32,127 nucleotides of DNA from Chloroflexi bacterium OLB14 (GCA_001567105.1 LMZR01000002.1:1-32127), one strand, 5' to 3'. Numbered from the stretch's first letter, positions 24,544 to 32,127 are shown. Numbers and translations are program-made. The notes: generated by a model from the sequence alone, not told the origin.

Positions 24544-25597
24544 ATGAATCTAAAAAATATCATCACAGCATTTGATTTGCATGCTTGCGGCGAACCTGGG
24601 CGCGTCATCACGGGTGGTGTGTTAGATGTGCCAGGCAAAACCATGTTTGAAAAAATGAAATACTTTGAAAAACATCATGATGATATTCGTTTAAGAATGT
24701 TACGCGAGCCACGCGGGTATCCCGCATTGTGTTGCAATGTTATTCTTCCGCCAACACATCCGCAAGCCGCTGCAGGTTTCATCATCATGGAGCAAACTGA
24801 ATATCCGCCTATGTCTGGCACGAATACAATTTGCGTAGCCACAACGCTCCTAGAAAGTGGAATGTTGAAGATGGAAGAACCAATTACAAATTTCACGCTT
24901 GAAGCGCCCGCAGGTTTGATTCAAATCGAAGCACAGTGTCAAAATGGTAAAGTCACACAAATCAAATTTAAAAATGTCCCATCGTTTGCTGTGCATTTAG
25001 ATGTAAAAGTTGAAGTGCCGACTTTAGGAACTGTCAATGTGGATGTGGCTTACGGTGGAATGTTTTATGCGATTGCAGACGCTTCACAATTTGGCTTGAA
25101 GTTGAGTGCTGACGAAGGGCGTGATATTACGCGGATAACTGAGTTGGTGAAAAGTGCAACTGCTGAACAATACCCTGTTGTGCATCCTGAGAATCCTGAA
25201 ATTGTTGGACCGACAATTGGTCAACTTTCTGCACCGTCAACGAATCCTAAAGCACATCGAAAAAAATGTTGTCACTGTTTCAACTGGAAAAATTGATTGG
25301 AACAAACCATCCACATGGACAGGTGTCATTGACCGCTCCCCTTGCGGAACAGGCACTTGTGCAAAAATGGCGGTGATGTATGCGAAAGGTGAATTAGGAT
25401 TGAACCAAGATTTTTATCACGAAGGAATTTTAGGAACTTTGTTTACTGGAAGATTAATCGAAGAAACGCAAGTTGGGGAATATAAAGCAGTCGTGCCAAC
25501 AATTGGCGGAACTGCGTGGATTACGGGCATCAATCAATTTGTTTTAGATGAAAGTGATCCATTCCCAAATGGTTTTGTGGTTGGGGATATTTGGTAA
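24544..25597 (+). CDS. Proline racemase / hydroxyproline epimerase superfamily protein, one frameshift
   Basis: This is a cofactor-independent two-base racemase/epimerase or dehydratase fold. The N-terminal FDLHACGEPGRVITGG and the late DRSPCGTGTCAKM, with the catalytic Cys near 265, are family hallmarks. The first catalytic position, normally Cys in MCGH, is Ser91 in PPMSGTNT. Ser/Cys pairs are, as I recall, known in part of the superfamily, but the activity (proline racemase, 4-hydroxyproline 2-epimerase or other) cannot be assigned. The continuous frame stops at 25296. One surplus A in the run 25260-25266 explains this: RKNVVTVSTGKIDW restores a 350-residue protein of normal size. AAGGA precedes the ATG. 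Its place after the methyltransferase cluster hints that proline-like products are handled. Confidence 0.87.
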
Positions 25598-25678
25598 AGT
25601 ATAATTTTGTATACATGTTTTATACGGCATTTCTATATCATTAATAATTATCGCGTGTATGCAAACGGAGATAAATGA

Positions 25679-26557
25679 ATGAAATCAGAAGAAAATTTAT
25701 TAAATTCGTTTCCTAAACAAATGAAAGAATTCATTGAATCAAAACGCAAATGGATTGCGGAAAAAGAAAAGGCGCCCGAGATACCACCTAATAAGCGGAT
25801 CTTTTGCAACTCTTGTAATCGAAAAACAAATCACATTTGCAAACATAACTCACGGCGATATTTCTTATATTCAGTTCGAAGTCAAGATCGAAATCCATAT
25901 TCTGTTAATTTCGATACTTGGGGTTATCTCCTTTGGGAGTGCGCTGGTTGCGAAACCTTTTGCATAGAGCATTACGGTATTGATGAAACACTTTATCATC
26001 CTGAGACTACATTTGAATTACTTGAAGAATTAGGTTCCCAAGAAAAGTTTGATGAATTTCTTCCGAATCCAAATATTTATAGCGAGTTTTTCCCTAAACG
26101 GACCGAAGACGGCATAGTTTTCAAAAGATATGTGCAGTTACCTGCAAGTTTGAGTAACATTTATTATGAAATAGTGAAGGCGTTTAATAATGAAATACCT
26201 ATGCTGTGTGCAATTGGTATACGCGCCCTTATTGAAGGCATTTGTTTTGAACATGAAATACATGGTAGAAATCTAGAAAAGAAGATTGAAGGTTTAGAAA
26301 GTATTCTTCCTAAGAACATTGTTACAAACTTACATAATCTTCGGTTCATGGGAAATGAAGCTGCGCATGAATTAAATACCTCATCGCAAGAAGAACTTAA
26401 ATTAGCAATTGGAATCTGCGAAGACCTATTAAATTATTTATATGAATTGGATTATAAAACTAATGCACTAAATAATTTAAGAAAAAAACAAGTACCTACT
26501 CAAAACAATATTGACCTTGATTTTATTCATGATATTAAAATTTGGCATGGCGGATAA
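25679..26557 (+). CDS. Zinc-ribbon DUF4145 domain protein
   Basis: The 292-residue protein has a putative zinc ribbon near the N-terminus (C43/C46 in FCNSCNRKT and C88/C91 in WECAGCETF) and a helical C-terminal domain (about 165-270) with GIRALIEGICFEHE and LRFMGNEAAHE, the conserved DUF4145 pattern. DUF4145 is often found beside or fused to restriction and other defence proteins, but no such partner is adjacent here and the function is unknown. CGGAG precedes the ATG. It is transcribed in the same direction as its neighbours with about 80-120-base gaps. Confidence 0.85.
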   Translation: MKSEENLLNSFPKQMKEFIESKRKWIAEKEKAPEIPPNKRIFCNSCNRKTNHICKHNSRRYFLYSVRSQDRNPYSVNFDTWGYLLWECAGCETFCIEHYGIDETLYHPETTFELLEELGSQEKFDEFLPNPNIYSEFFPKRTEDGIVFKRYVQLPASLSNIYYEIVKAFNNEIPMLCAIGIRALIEGICFEHEIHGRNLEKKIEGLESILPKNIVTNLHNLRFMGNEAAHELNTSSQEELKLAIGICEDLLNYLYELDYKTNALNNLRKKQVPTQNNIDLDFIHDIKIWHGG

Positions 26558-26648
26558 TCAAAGATTAGGAATAAATATTTGTTACAGACCTCACCCTCAA
26601 TCAAAACAATTGCGTGGGCATGGATGAGAATTAATCAAACTTTCGCGG

Positions 26649-26663
26649 AGACCTGTCAGGTCT
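26649..26663. repeat. 15-bp palindrome before the acyltransferase gene
   Basis: AGACCTGTCAGGTCT is a perfect 7+1+7 palindrome 12 bases before the ATG at 26676. It shares AGACC...GGTCT ends with the repeats at 13489-13525 and 24433-24528. The start codon that follows has no clear ribosome-binding site, so the hairpin could affect translation, or it may just be a dispersed repeat. Confidence 0.65.
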
Positions 26664-26675
26664 GGATATAAATCA

Positions 26676-27715
26676 ATGGAAAATTTAAATAAAGCTATTA
26701 CAAATCGAAATCTAGAAATTGATGTGATCAAGGGGTTGTTAACTCTGTGCATGATATTTTCTCATGTAGTAGTTCTTCTGCATAACCATCAGAACATTAT
26801 GCTATTAAGAATTAACTCATATATTATTATTGTTGTTGCTTTTTCTGGTTTCCTTTTTTGCTTTGGGTTTGCAACATGGGTAGCCTATTATCAAAAAGTG
26901 GATATCCCATGGGATAAAGTCATTAGAACCTCACTCAAATGCTATTGCGCCTTTGTCATTTCAGGTGTCGCATGGGCTGTAATTGTAGATTCTAAACCTT
27001 TAGAATTTAAACTGTTTAGCGATATTTTATTAATTCGAGTTTTGCCAATTTATGCTGAATTTCTATTAACATTTGCTCTTGCAATATTTATTGGCGCAGT
27101 ATTTCGCAATTTTATAAAGTCAGCCACACAAAAACTGGAAAAAATTTACTAATCACCATATTTTTTTGTCTGGCTTTTACATTTCTGCCAACTTTCAAAA
27201 CATTAGACCCATTGATCAGCGTATTTATTGGTGGAGGAGATCACCATAGCTTTCCACTCATTCAATACCTTCCATTATATTTATTAGGCATTTTTGTTGC
27301 ACGACATGCCTCATGGTTTAGTGTAAAAGTGTATCTAGTTGGAGCATTGATTGGAATTGGCTTATTATGGTTATTCATCACTTTTGAAGCCCTGCAAGAA
27401 TTCCCTCCTTCTGCTGGTTGGATTGTTAGTGCAATAGGTCTTTTGTGTGGCGTTTCACTGCTCGCAAAATTAATTATCTTGAAGTTTCCTAAAATGTTCA
27501 TTCAATATTTGAACATAGTGGGGCAAAATGTCTTAAGCTATCTTCTGCTAAGCAATTTGTTTATTATGTTCACCTATTCATTACTAAAAAGGAAGCCTTT
27601 AAACGATGTACAAATTTTTCTTTATATTATTGCAGTACTGATTGTTATTTTCTTTATTCAATGGGTTTCAGTTGATGTAAAAGAGCTAATCAAAGCATAC
27701 GCTGAAAACGAATAG
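26676..27715 (+). CDS. Membrane acyltransferase-like protein (DUF1624/acyltransferase 3 type), one frameshift
   Basis: The opening RNLEIDVIKGLLTLCMIFSH, with Asp and His in the first membrane helix, matches the acyltransferase-3 / heparan-glucosaminide N-acetyltransferase-like membrane families that acylate cell-surface sugars or similar molecules. About ten hydrophobic helices follow. The continuous frame stops at 27152. Adding one A to the run 27139-27144 joins KLEKNLLITIFFCLAF to the rest, which ends at 27715 (about 346 residues). A substrate cannot be assigned, and no glycan operon is nearby. Confidence 0.75.
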
Positions 27716-27757
27716 TTTTACCTATCCACAATATGCAACATTTAGTTTGTTTCCACC

Positions 27758-27786
27758 TTGACGCAACAGAACATAAATTCTATAAT
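27758..27786 (+). promoter_or_regulatory. Sigma-70-type promoter of the RibD-like gene
   Basis: TTGACG (27758-27763), a 17-base spacer and TATAAT (27781-27786) form a near-consensus promoter. The start codon is at 27807, so transcription starting near 27793 gives a leader of about 14 bases. It is the best housekeeping promoter I can see in the window. Confidence 0.8.
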
Positions 27787-27806
27787 TTACTAAAAGAAAT
27801 AAAATT

Positions 27807-28361
27807 ATGGGCAAATTAATTTATACTGCAATAACATCACTAGATGGATACGTTGCCGATAAAAATGAAAATTTTGATTGGGCGATGCCAAGTGAAGAAG
27901 TCCATGCTTTCGTCAATGACATTGTGCGCAATGTAGGCACGTCTCTCATCGGGCGCAAGATGTACGAGATTATGAAAGTTTGGGATGATATTCCAACAGA
28001 TGGGGATAGTGAAGCCATGAACGACTATGCTAAGATTTGGCGAACCTCGAGGAAAATAATCTACTCCGCTTCTTTATCTGACCTGACAATTGCCAACGCC
28101 ACCATTGAGCGATCATTTAATCCCAACAGCGTAAAAAAAATAATTGCCGAGTCTGCTAAAGATTTTGACATTGGTGGACCACATTTAGCAAGTGAAGCCA
28201 TCAAAGCCAATATCGTGGATGTGTATCATCAGATCATTGTCCCCGTAATAATTGGTGATGGAAATCATTGGCTACCGAAAGATGTTAAACTCAACCTTGA
28301 ACTAACTGATGTAAGAAAATTCGAAAATGGTTTTGTGTATCTTCAATATCGTAAAGTTTAA
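27807..28361 (+). CDS. Dihydrofolate reductase-like / RibD C-terminal domain protein
   Basis: This 184-residue protein is a single RibD-C domain of the YyaP/YwjB type with a DHFR-like NAD(P)H-binding fold. Visible landmarks are YTAITSLDGYVADKN (6-20), LIGRKMYEIM, the IIYSASL strand, and the pyridine nucleotide site DIGGPHLASEAI. Such stand-alone reductases are common in soil and sludge bacteria and their substrates are mostly unknown. It has its own strong promoter and converges on the UbiA-like gene with a 3-base gap. Confidence 0.9.
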   Translation: MGKLIYTAITSLDGYVADKNENFDWAMPSEEVHAFVNDIVRNVGTSLIGRKMYEIMKVWDDIPTDGDSEAMNDYAKIWRTSRKIIYSASLSDLTIANATIERSFNPNSVKKIIAESAKDFDIGGPHLASEAIKANIVDVYHQIIVPVIIGDGNHWLPKDVKLNLELTDVRKFENGFVYLQYRKV

Positions 28362-28364
28362 GTA

Positions 28365-29219
28365 TCATCTAAGCCAAAAGGTAAGAGTCAAAAAATAAGT
28401 TGTTAATCCAAATAAAATCAACGCCGTTGACGTTAACAATTTCCAATTGGGTGGATTTCCATTTGCAAGAGCATTGACTTGTACGATTTGAAAAATCGCA
28501 AATGGCAATGTCAGAAAAGCGGGCCAAATTAAATTAAATGAGTATCCAAATAACGGAGCGAGTGCGAAAATAAAATAAGCAAACACTATCAACGCATGAT
28601 GAAGCGGAACGGCGCGTTGCCACGTCAGCAGACGAAGCATCGTGCCACGTTGATATTTTTCATCGCTTGAAAAAGTTGTGAAGTTGAGAATCAAAAAGTA
28701 AGTCACTGCTAATGCGGTGAGCGGAATGATTAATATAATTAATAAACGATTGGTTTGATGGGCTTGCAAAACAAAAGCGATGGTAGGAATCAAATATGCA
28801 ATTTGAAACGATAAAAGCAATTCACCAAATCCGCGATTGATAAGACGAAAAGGTGGAACGGAATACAGCATGATAATGATGAGCAAAAAGAAAAACGGAA
28901 GTGCAGGAGATTGATAATCGGTGACGAGTAAATAAATCAAAAATGCAGATGTGATTAATAAGGCAGTAGAAACGTAAAGCAAATTTTTACGCAACAATTC
29001 TATTTTGGCAGGCGATTCATTTTCAATCAACGGCTCGTTATGCGGACGAAATGATGCGGATAAAAAGTTCATGCTCACTTGTGCAAACAAAACAATGATG
29101 AATCCAAAAATAAATGGCGTGGCTTGAAATGGTTCACCAAGATAAGCAGGGATACTTGCGCCGAAGAGATAAGTCAATGAAGCGAGCAGGAGTGTGAGAG
29201 GGTGGGAGAGTTTTAGCAT
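28365..29219 (-). CDS. UbiA-superfamily prenyltransferase-like membrane protein
   Basis: This 284-residue protein has about eight to nine membrane helices and the UbiA/MenA signature MLYSVPPFRLINRGFGELLLSFQ. The first Asp-rich site, normally NDxxD in helix 2, reads NFLSASFRPHNE here, so the metal-prenyl diphosphate ligands are replaced. The second site reads FSSDEKYQRGT and keeps one acidic pair. This could be a UbiA homologue with changed or lost prenyl transfer activity; MenA (1,4-dihydroxy-2-naphthoate octaprenyltransferase) is the closest named relative I can suggest. No menaquinone genes are nearby. Confidence 0.72.
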   Translation of the reverse strand: MLKLSHPLTLLLASLTYLFGASIPAYLGEPFQATPFIFGFIIVLFAQVSMNFLSASFRPHNEPLIENESPAKIELLRKNLLYVSTALLITSAFLIYLLVTDYQSPALPFFFLLIIIMLYSVPPFRLINRGFGELLLSFQIAYLIPTIAFVLQAHQTNRLLIILIIPLTALAVTYFLILNFTTFSSDEKYQRGTMLRLLTWQRAVPLHHALIVFAYFIFALAPLFGYSFNLIWPAFLTLPFAIFQIVQVNALANGNPPNWKLLTSTALILFGLTTYFLTLTFWLR

Positions 29220-29253
29220 GGGGAATTTTCGATTTACAATTTATGATTAACGA

Positions 29254-29739
29254 TTATTCTCGAGCAATTTTTAAGACTTCATCTATTACCGTTTGAGAAA
29301 TTGAAAAGCCTATTTTTTGTAGGTTTTCAATTTCAGCCCTTAAGGAAGGAATATATTTAAGTTGTTTGGCTTTTAGCAAAATGCCAATTGTTCCAATTTT
29401 AGGAATATCCAATTGAGATAATTTTCTGCGCCCTTTTTTCTCATCCATTAATACCCATTCTGCTTTCATTTCAACTGCTAATACAATAGTCTCCACCTCT
29501 CCTAAATCCATTTCATCAAGTAGCAAATTAACAGCAAGTTGGTCTTTCACTTGAATAACTTTAATCCATGATGCTTTTTCTACTTCCTGTTTTGCTTTTC
29601 CTTCTACTTTTCCGTGAGTGACCGTTTCATCATACACAGCCTGTGGAATGTAAACTTCTTCAAAAATTTTCTTTAAAATTTCGAGCCTGCCAATGGAGGC
29701 AAGCCCGATTAATGGGGTTGTATCTGAAACAACTATCAT
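29254..29739 (-). CDS. DUF3368/PIN-like toxin of a type II toxin-antitoxin pair
   Basis: This 161-residue protein starts VVSDTTPLIGLASIGRLEIL, with D6 as the first PIN acid, and contains LLLDEMDLGEVETIVLA and WVLMDEKKGRR, which supply the remaining acidic residues of a PIN-like ribonuclease site. DUF3368 proteins are known partners of UPF0175 antitoxins, and exactly that gene lies 2 bases upstream on the same strand. It is therefore predicted to cleave RNA when the antitoxin is lost. Target RNA is unknown. Confidence 0.9.
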   Translation of the reverse strand: MIVVSDTTPLIGLASIGRLEILKKIFEEVYIPQAVYDETVTHGKVEGKAKQEVEKASWIKVIQVKDQLAVNLLLDEMDLGEVETIVLAVEMKAEWVLMDEKKGRRKLSQLDIPKIGTIGILLKAKQLKYIPSLRAEIENLQKIGFSISQTVIDEVLKIARE

Positions 29740-29741
29740 AT

Positions 29742-30017
29742 TTATTTCGTATTAGATATTTTCTTGGCAGATTCTATTTCTTCTGCAAGTTCTTCTTCAT
29801 TTAAATTGATAAATGAAATTCCGCGTGATTGAAGCAAGTTAATAAACTCAATCCTTGAAATGCCAAGCAATTTCCCTGCTTTGCCAGATGAAATTTTTCC
29901 TTCTGAAAAAAGAGAAAACACCAGCCATTCAGATACACGGCGTTGAATTTCATCTTGGGTTAACCCAAGAGTGAGCAAATCATTCGAAATGCGGACGTTG
30001 AGAGTAGTTTCTAACAT
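29742..30017 (-). CDS. UPF0175 family antitoxin
   Basis: This 91-residue DNA-binding antitoxin has the helical pattern LGLTQDEIQRRVSEWLVFSLFSEGKISSGKAGKLLGISRIEFINLLQ split over an HTH-like core (about 15-65), and ends in an acidic tail (EELAEEIESAKK) that would bind the toxin. AGGAG lies just before the ATG on the minus strand (30026-30030). It precedes the toxin gene, the usual order, and probably represses the pair through its own operator upstream. Confidence 0.9.
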   Translation of the reverse strand: MLETTLNVRISNDLLTLGLTQDEIQRRVSEWLVFSLFSEGKISSGKAGKLLGISRIEFINLLQSRGISFINLNEEELAEEIESAKKISNTK

Positions 30018-30073
30018 AAATATCTCCTTGCTTGTGCTTTATTTTAGCATAGAGGAATATTACGAATCACGAA

Positions 30074-31187
30074 TTACGCATTACTCAAAAGATATTCTTC
30101 CAACCGTTCCACAGCCTGCGGGAGATTCTTCCTTCCAAGCCCCAAGCGGAAATGATTACTTGATTCTCCATACATCGAAGCGGGTAAAAGCAAAATGCCT
30201 GCTTTCTTGACCAAGTCATCACAAAATTCGTCAATGTTTCCTTTGAGCAGTTTTGGAAAACCCATCGAACCTGCTTGTGGACGAGTCCATGTGAAGAGTG
30301 AAGTGTGTTTCGTAAAAAATTCATCCATGATTTCGAGGTTGCTTTTTATTATGCCAACATTTCTGGCAATTAATTTACCTCTATGACGAAGTGCAACTTC
30401 TGCCAAAAATTCACTGGGAGCAGAATTGCAGATTGTTGTGTAATCTTTCAAACTTGCCATAGCATCATAGATTTTTTTATTCTTGGTCGCCACCCAACCG
30501 ATTCGCAAACCTGCAAGTCCATACGTTTTAGATGTCACACCTAATGAAACAGCATTTTCGTTAACGTCACATGCTGCGGGCAGACGTTGAGTCGGGTCAT
30601 ATTCTGATTCTCGATAGACTTCATCACTAAACAACAAAATATTTTTTTCTTGTGCAAGTTGATTCAGTGCTTCAAAATCTGCACGAGACATTAAATATCC
30701 TGTTGGGTTATGTGGCGTGTTGATGATGATGGCTTTGGTATTGTGTTGAATCTGATTTTTCAATTCATCCAAATCCAAACGCCAGCCGTTTTCTTCACGT
30801 GCTTGCCAATTTGAAACTTCACAGCCAATAGATTTTGCAACTTCACTCAACGATTGATAATGTGGCGTATGCACAATGACGTGATCATTTTTGGTCAAAG
30901 CCGCGTGCATAAAAAGATAAATCGCCTCTTCCGCGCCTGCAAATGTGACTATATCCTCAACATTTATTTTGCTGTAAATTTTTGCAATCTCATTCCGCAG
31001 GGATGGACTACCAAGTGATTCAGTATATCCAAGCCATACGTTTTGAAATTTTTTCTGCTGAACCTTCTTCCATTGCCAATAATTCCGAAATTGGCATGGC
31101 TTCACAATCGGACGAACATAATACAAATTCAGTATTGAATTCATACTTAGCAAAATAGCGTTCAAGTTTGAAAGGAGGAAGTTGCAT
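30074..31187 (-). CDS. PLP-dependent aminotransferase class I/II, frameshifted near the N-terminus
   Basis: The fold-type I core has GYTESLGSPSLRNEIA, the substrate region NTPHNPTGYLM, FSDEVYRESEY and the PLP lysine in VTSKTYGLAGLRIGW. The usual N-terminus is in another frame: ATG at 31187 opens MQLPPFKLERYFAKYEF ... MPISELLAMEEGSAEKF, which needs one T fewer in the plus-strand run 31049-31054 to join the core. Repaired length is about 370 residues. A reading of the core frame back to 31252 gives a non-conserved, Arg/Leu-rich start and runs into the repeat at 31202-31274, so I reject it. The amino donor and acceptor are unknown. Confidence 0.88.
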
Positions 31188-31201
31188 AATAAAAACCTTT
31201 T

Positions 31202-31274
31202 GCCACAGAGAACACAGAGAGGCACAGAGATTCTTTTTTTGTTTTTTCTCAAAAATCTCTGTGACCTCTGTGGC
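31202..31274. repeat. CCACAGAG-type inverted repeat, copy 1
   Basis: GCCACAGAG (31202-31210) and CACAGAGATT (31223-31232) pair with AATCTCTGTG (31254-31263) and CTCTGTGGC (31266-31274). The left arm carries about 10 extra bases of ACACAGAG repeat. The loop is T-rich. It fills the gap between the DinB stop and the aminotransferase start. Confidence 0.85.
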
Positions 31275-31281
31275 TAATTAT

Positions 31282-31754
31282 TTATTTCATCGCTCTCTTT
31301 ATATCTCGATAATGCGTTTGATTGTGAATATACAACATCTTAATCATTTCACGAATTACCGTCTCACCTAAAAATGGATGCCTGCCTTTGATTTCAAGTT
31401 CTTCATCTTTCAAACCACTTACCCATTGGACAGAATCTGCTCGCACTTGTTTATATTGCTCCAATAATTCTGTTGGCGTTAAATCTTTTGTCTTTTGCTG
31501 TTGCGCTGTGTTATAGCGATCAATTGAAAAATCTTCGGTTGCGCCTTCACCTGTGGTGCGGATTCGCTCAAATAATTTAACCAAACCGCGTTCAGATGTC
31601 ACAAAATGCGAAAGCACATTGCGTAACGTCCACGTTTCGCCTTCGGTGTAGACTTCGGCTGTCCATTGTTCATCCATCAGCCCTGAAAAGAATGTAACAA
31701 AATTTTTCACCTTCCGATTTTTAATTTTTCAGCCAAATCAGTTGTTTCAGACAT
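31282..31754 (-). CDS. DinB-family protein, two small frameshifts at the N-terminus
   Basis: This is a four-helix-bundle DinB/YfiT-type protein, with likely metal ligands in the pattern VLSHFVTSERG (first His) and HNQTHYRDI (last two His). Family members often act as metal-dependent thiol transferases, but many have no known role. The clean frame begins only at 31710. AAGGAG precedes an ATG at 31754 that reads MSETTDLAEKL; removing one base at 31718-31722 and one at 31699-31702 continues it as KSEGEKFVTFFSGLMDEQW. That gives about 156 residues, the usual DinB size. It is flanked by two copies of the same palindromic repeat. Confidence 0.83.
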
Positions 31755-31772
31755 AGTGACTCCTTTTTAATT

Positions 31773-31847
31773 AGCCACAGAGGTCACAGAGAAAATTGAG
31801 AAAAAAACTTTTTAAAAATCTCTGTGAACTCTGTGTGCTCTGTGGCT
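31773..31847. repeat. CCACAGAG-type inverted repeat, copy 2
   Basis: AGCCACAGAG (31773-31782) and TCACAGAGA (31784-31792) pair with TCTCTGTGA (31819-31827) and CTCTGTGGCT (31838-31847). It shares arms with copy 1 at 31202-31274 but has a different loop. Its right edge supplies the stop codon of the next minus-strand gene. Confidence 0.88.
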
Positions 31848-32127
31848 ACGGCTCTTGAAACTCTACATAATTAATCGAACGCTTGCCAGTGGTTGGATAA
31901 TAATAATTTCTAAATTGAGAAATCTGCGTAATCAAACGCTTGCTATCTTCAAAATCATTACGCACATAATAATAGTGCGTATCGTATGGGCTATCACCAA
32001 ACACGGCGGCGAGTACATAATTATTTTCTTCGGCATACGTCTTTAACAAAATCGTCATACTAAACCAACGTTGTGCTAAATTCGCTTCGGTTAATTTTGG
32101 TGGCACAAGTGGCGAATAATAATCATG
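31846..32127 (-). CDS. Unknown protein, partial (N-terminus outside window)
   Basis: The minus-strand frame is open from the window edge to a TAG at 31846-31848, giving at least 93 residues of the C-terminus. The visible part is rich in Tyr and Asn (HYYYVRNDFED, FRNYYYP) with a helix around EANLAQRWFSMTILLKTYAEE and a central AAVFGDSPYDTH. I do not recognise the family. A GTG at 32106 could be a start, but the frame stays open upstream, so the gene most likely continues. Its stop lies in the repeat at 31773-31847. Confidence 0.6.
   Translation of the reverse strand, partial: HDYYSPLVPPKLTEANLAQRWFSMTILLKTYAEENNYVLAAVFGDSPYDTHYYYVRNDFEDSKRLITQISQFRNYYYPTTGKRSINYVEFQEP

Noticed and set aside
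24544..25597. Genuine pseudogene or programmed frameshift in the proline-racemase-type gene
   Set aside because: The break lies in a run of seven A with no stimulatory structure that I can see, and the same kind of break occurs in nine other genes, so assembly error is more likely.
31188..31252. Upstream start at 31252 for the aminotransferase
   Set aside because: It gives a non-conserved N-terminus that begins in a repeat. The ATG at 31187 in another frame gives the normal family N-terminus.

Overview
The window is about 32 kb of AT-rich bacterial DNA with densely packed genes on both strands. Gene content is free-living and heterotrophic: oligopeptide ABC importer, Ser/Thr kinase, GAF/PAS signalling proteins, corrinoid methyltransferases and peptidases. 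Together with many short palindromic repeats in the gaps, this suggests a member of the Chloroflexota (class Anaerolineae). That placement is an inference from gene style and repeat style, because no rRNA or other phylogenetic marker is present.

Layout. 1-1864: the end of an oligopeptide importer operon (ATPase) and a SpoU-type RNA methyltransferase. 1986-4829: a GAF-GAF-GGDEF diguanylate cyclase and a FAD-dependent amine or amino acid oxidoreductase. 4838-12139, all on the minus strand: a membrane-anchored spermidine-synthase-like protein, a transmembrane Ser/Thr kinase, a YigZ/IMPACT protein, a PAS-GAF histidine kinase and a tyrosine recombinase. 12432-13479: a TIR-TPR protein. 13568-25597: the metabolic core of the window. 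25679-28361: a zinc-ribbon/DUF4145 protein, a membrane acyltransferase and a RibD-like reductase. 28365-32127, minus strand: a UbiA-like membrane protein, a UPF0175/DUF3368 toxin-antitoxin pair, an aminotransferase, a DinB protein and a partial unknown protein.

The core (13568-25597) reads as a corrinoid-dependent demethylation locus: a FadR-type GntR regulator, a B12-binding corrinoid protein, two divergent non-pyrrolysine MttB-family methyltransferases, a DHPS-fold methyl-THF:corrinoid methyltransferase, an M20 amidohydrolase, an S9 peptidase, an alpha/beta hydrolase lipoprotein, a homocysteine S-methyltransferase and a proline-racemase-superfamily enzyme. The expected flow is from an N-methylated (quaternary) amine via MttB to Co(I)-corrinoid protein, then via the MtrH/MtgA-like enzyme to tetrahydrofolate. 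The peptidases and amidohydrolase may release the amine from a conjugate, and the racemase-like enzyme hints at a proline- or hydroxyproline-derived betaine. The substrate is not determined by the sequence. No corrinoid-reactivating protein (RamA type) is visible here.

Two features cut across the window. First, ten genes are each broken by one or two single-base indels, mostly in A/T homopolymers, and every one rejoins into a normal full-length protein. This looks like uncorrected long-read assembly error, and I annotate these genes in repaired form. Second, at least eight palindromic repeat families occupy the gaps between genes. Two lie in frame inside the S9 peptidase, and others appear to supply stop codons or overlap ribosome-binding sites.
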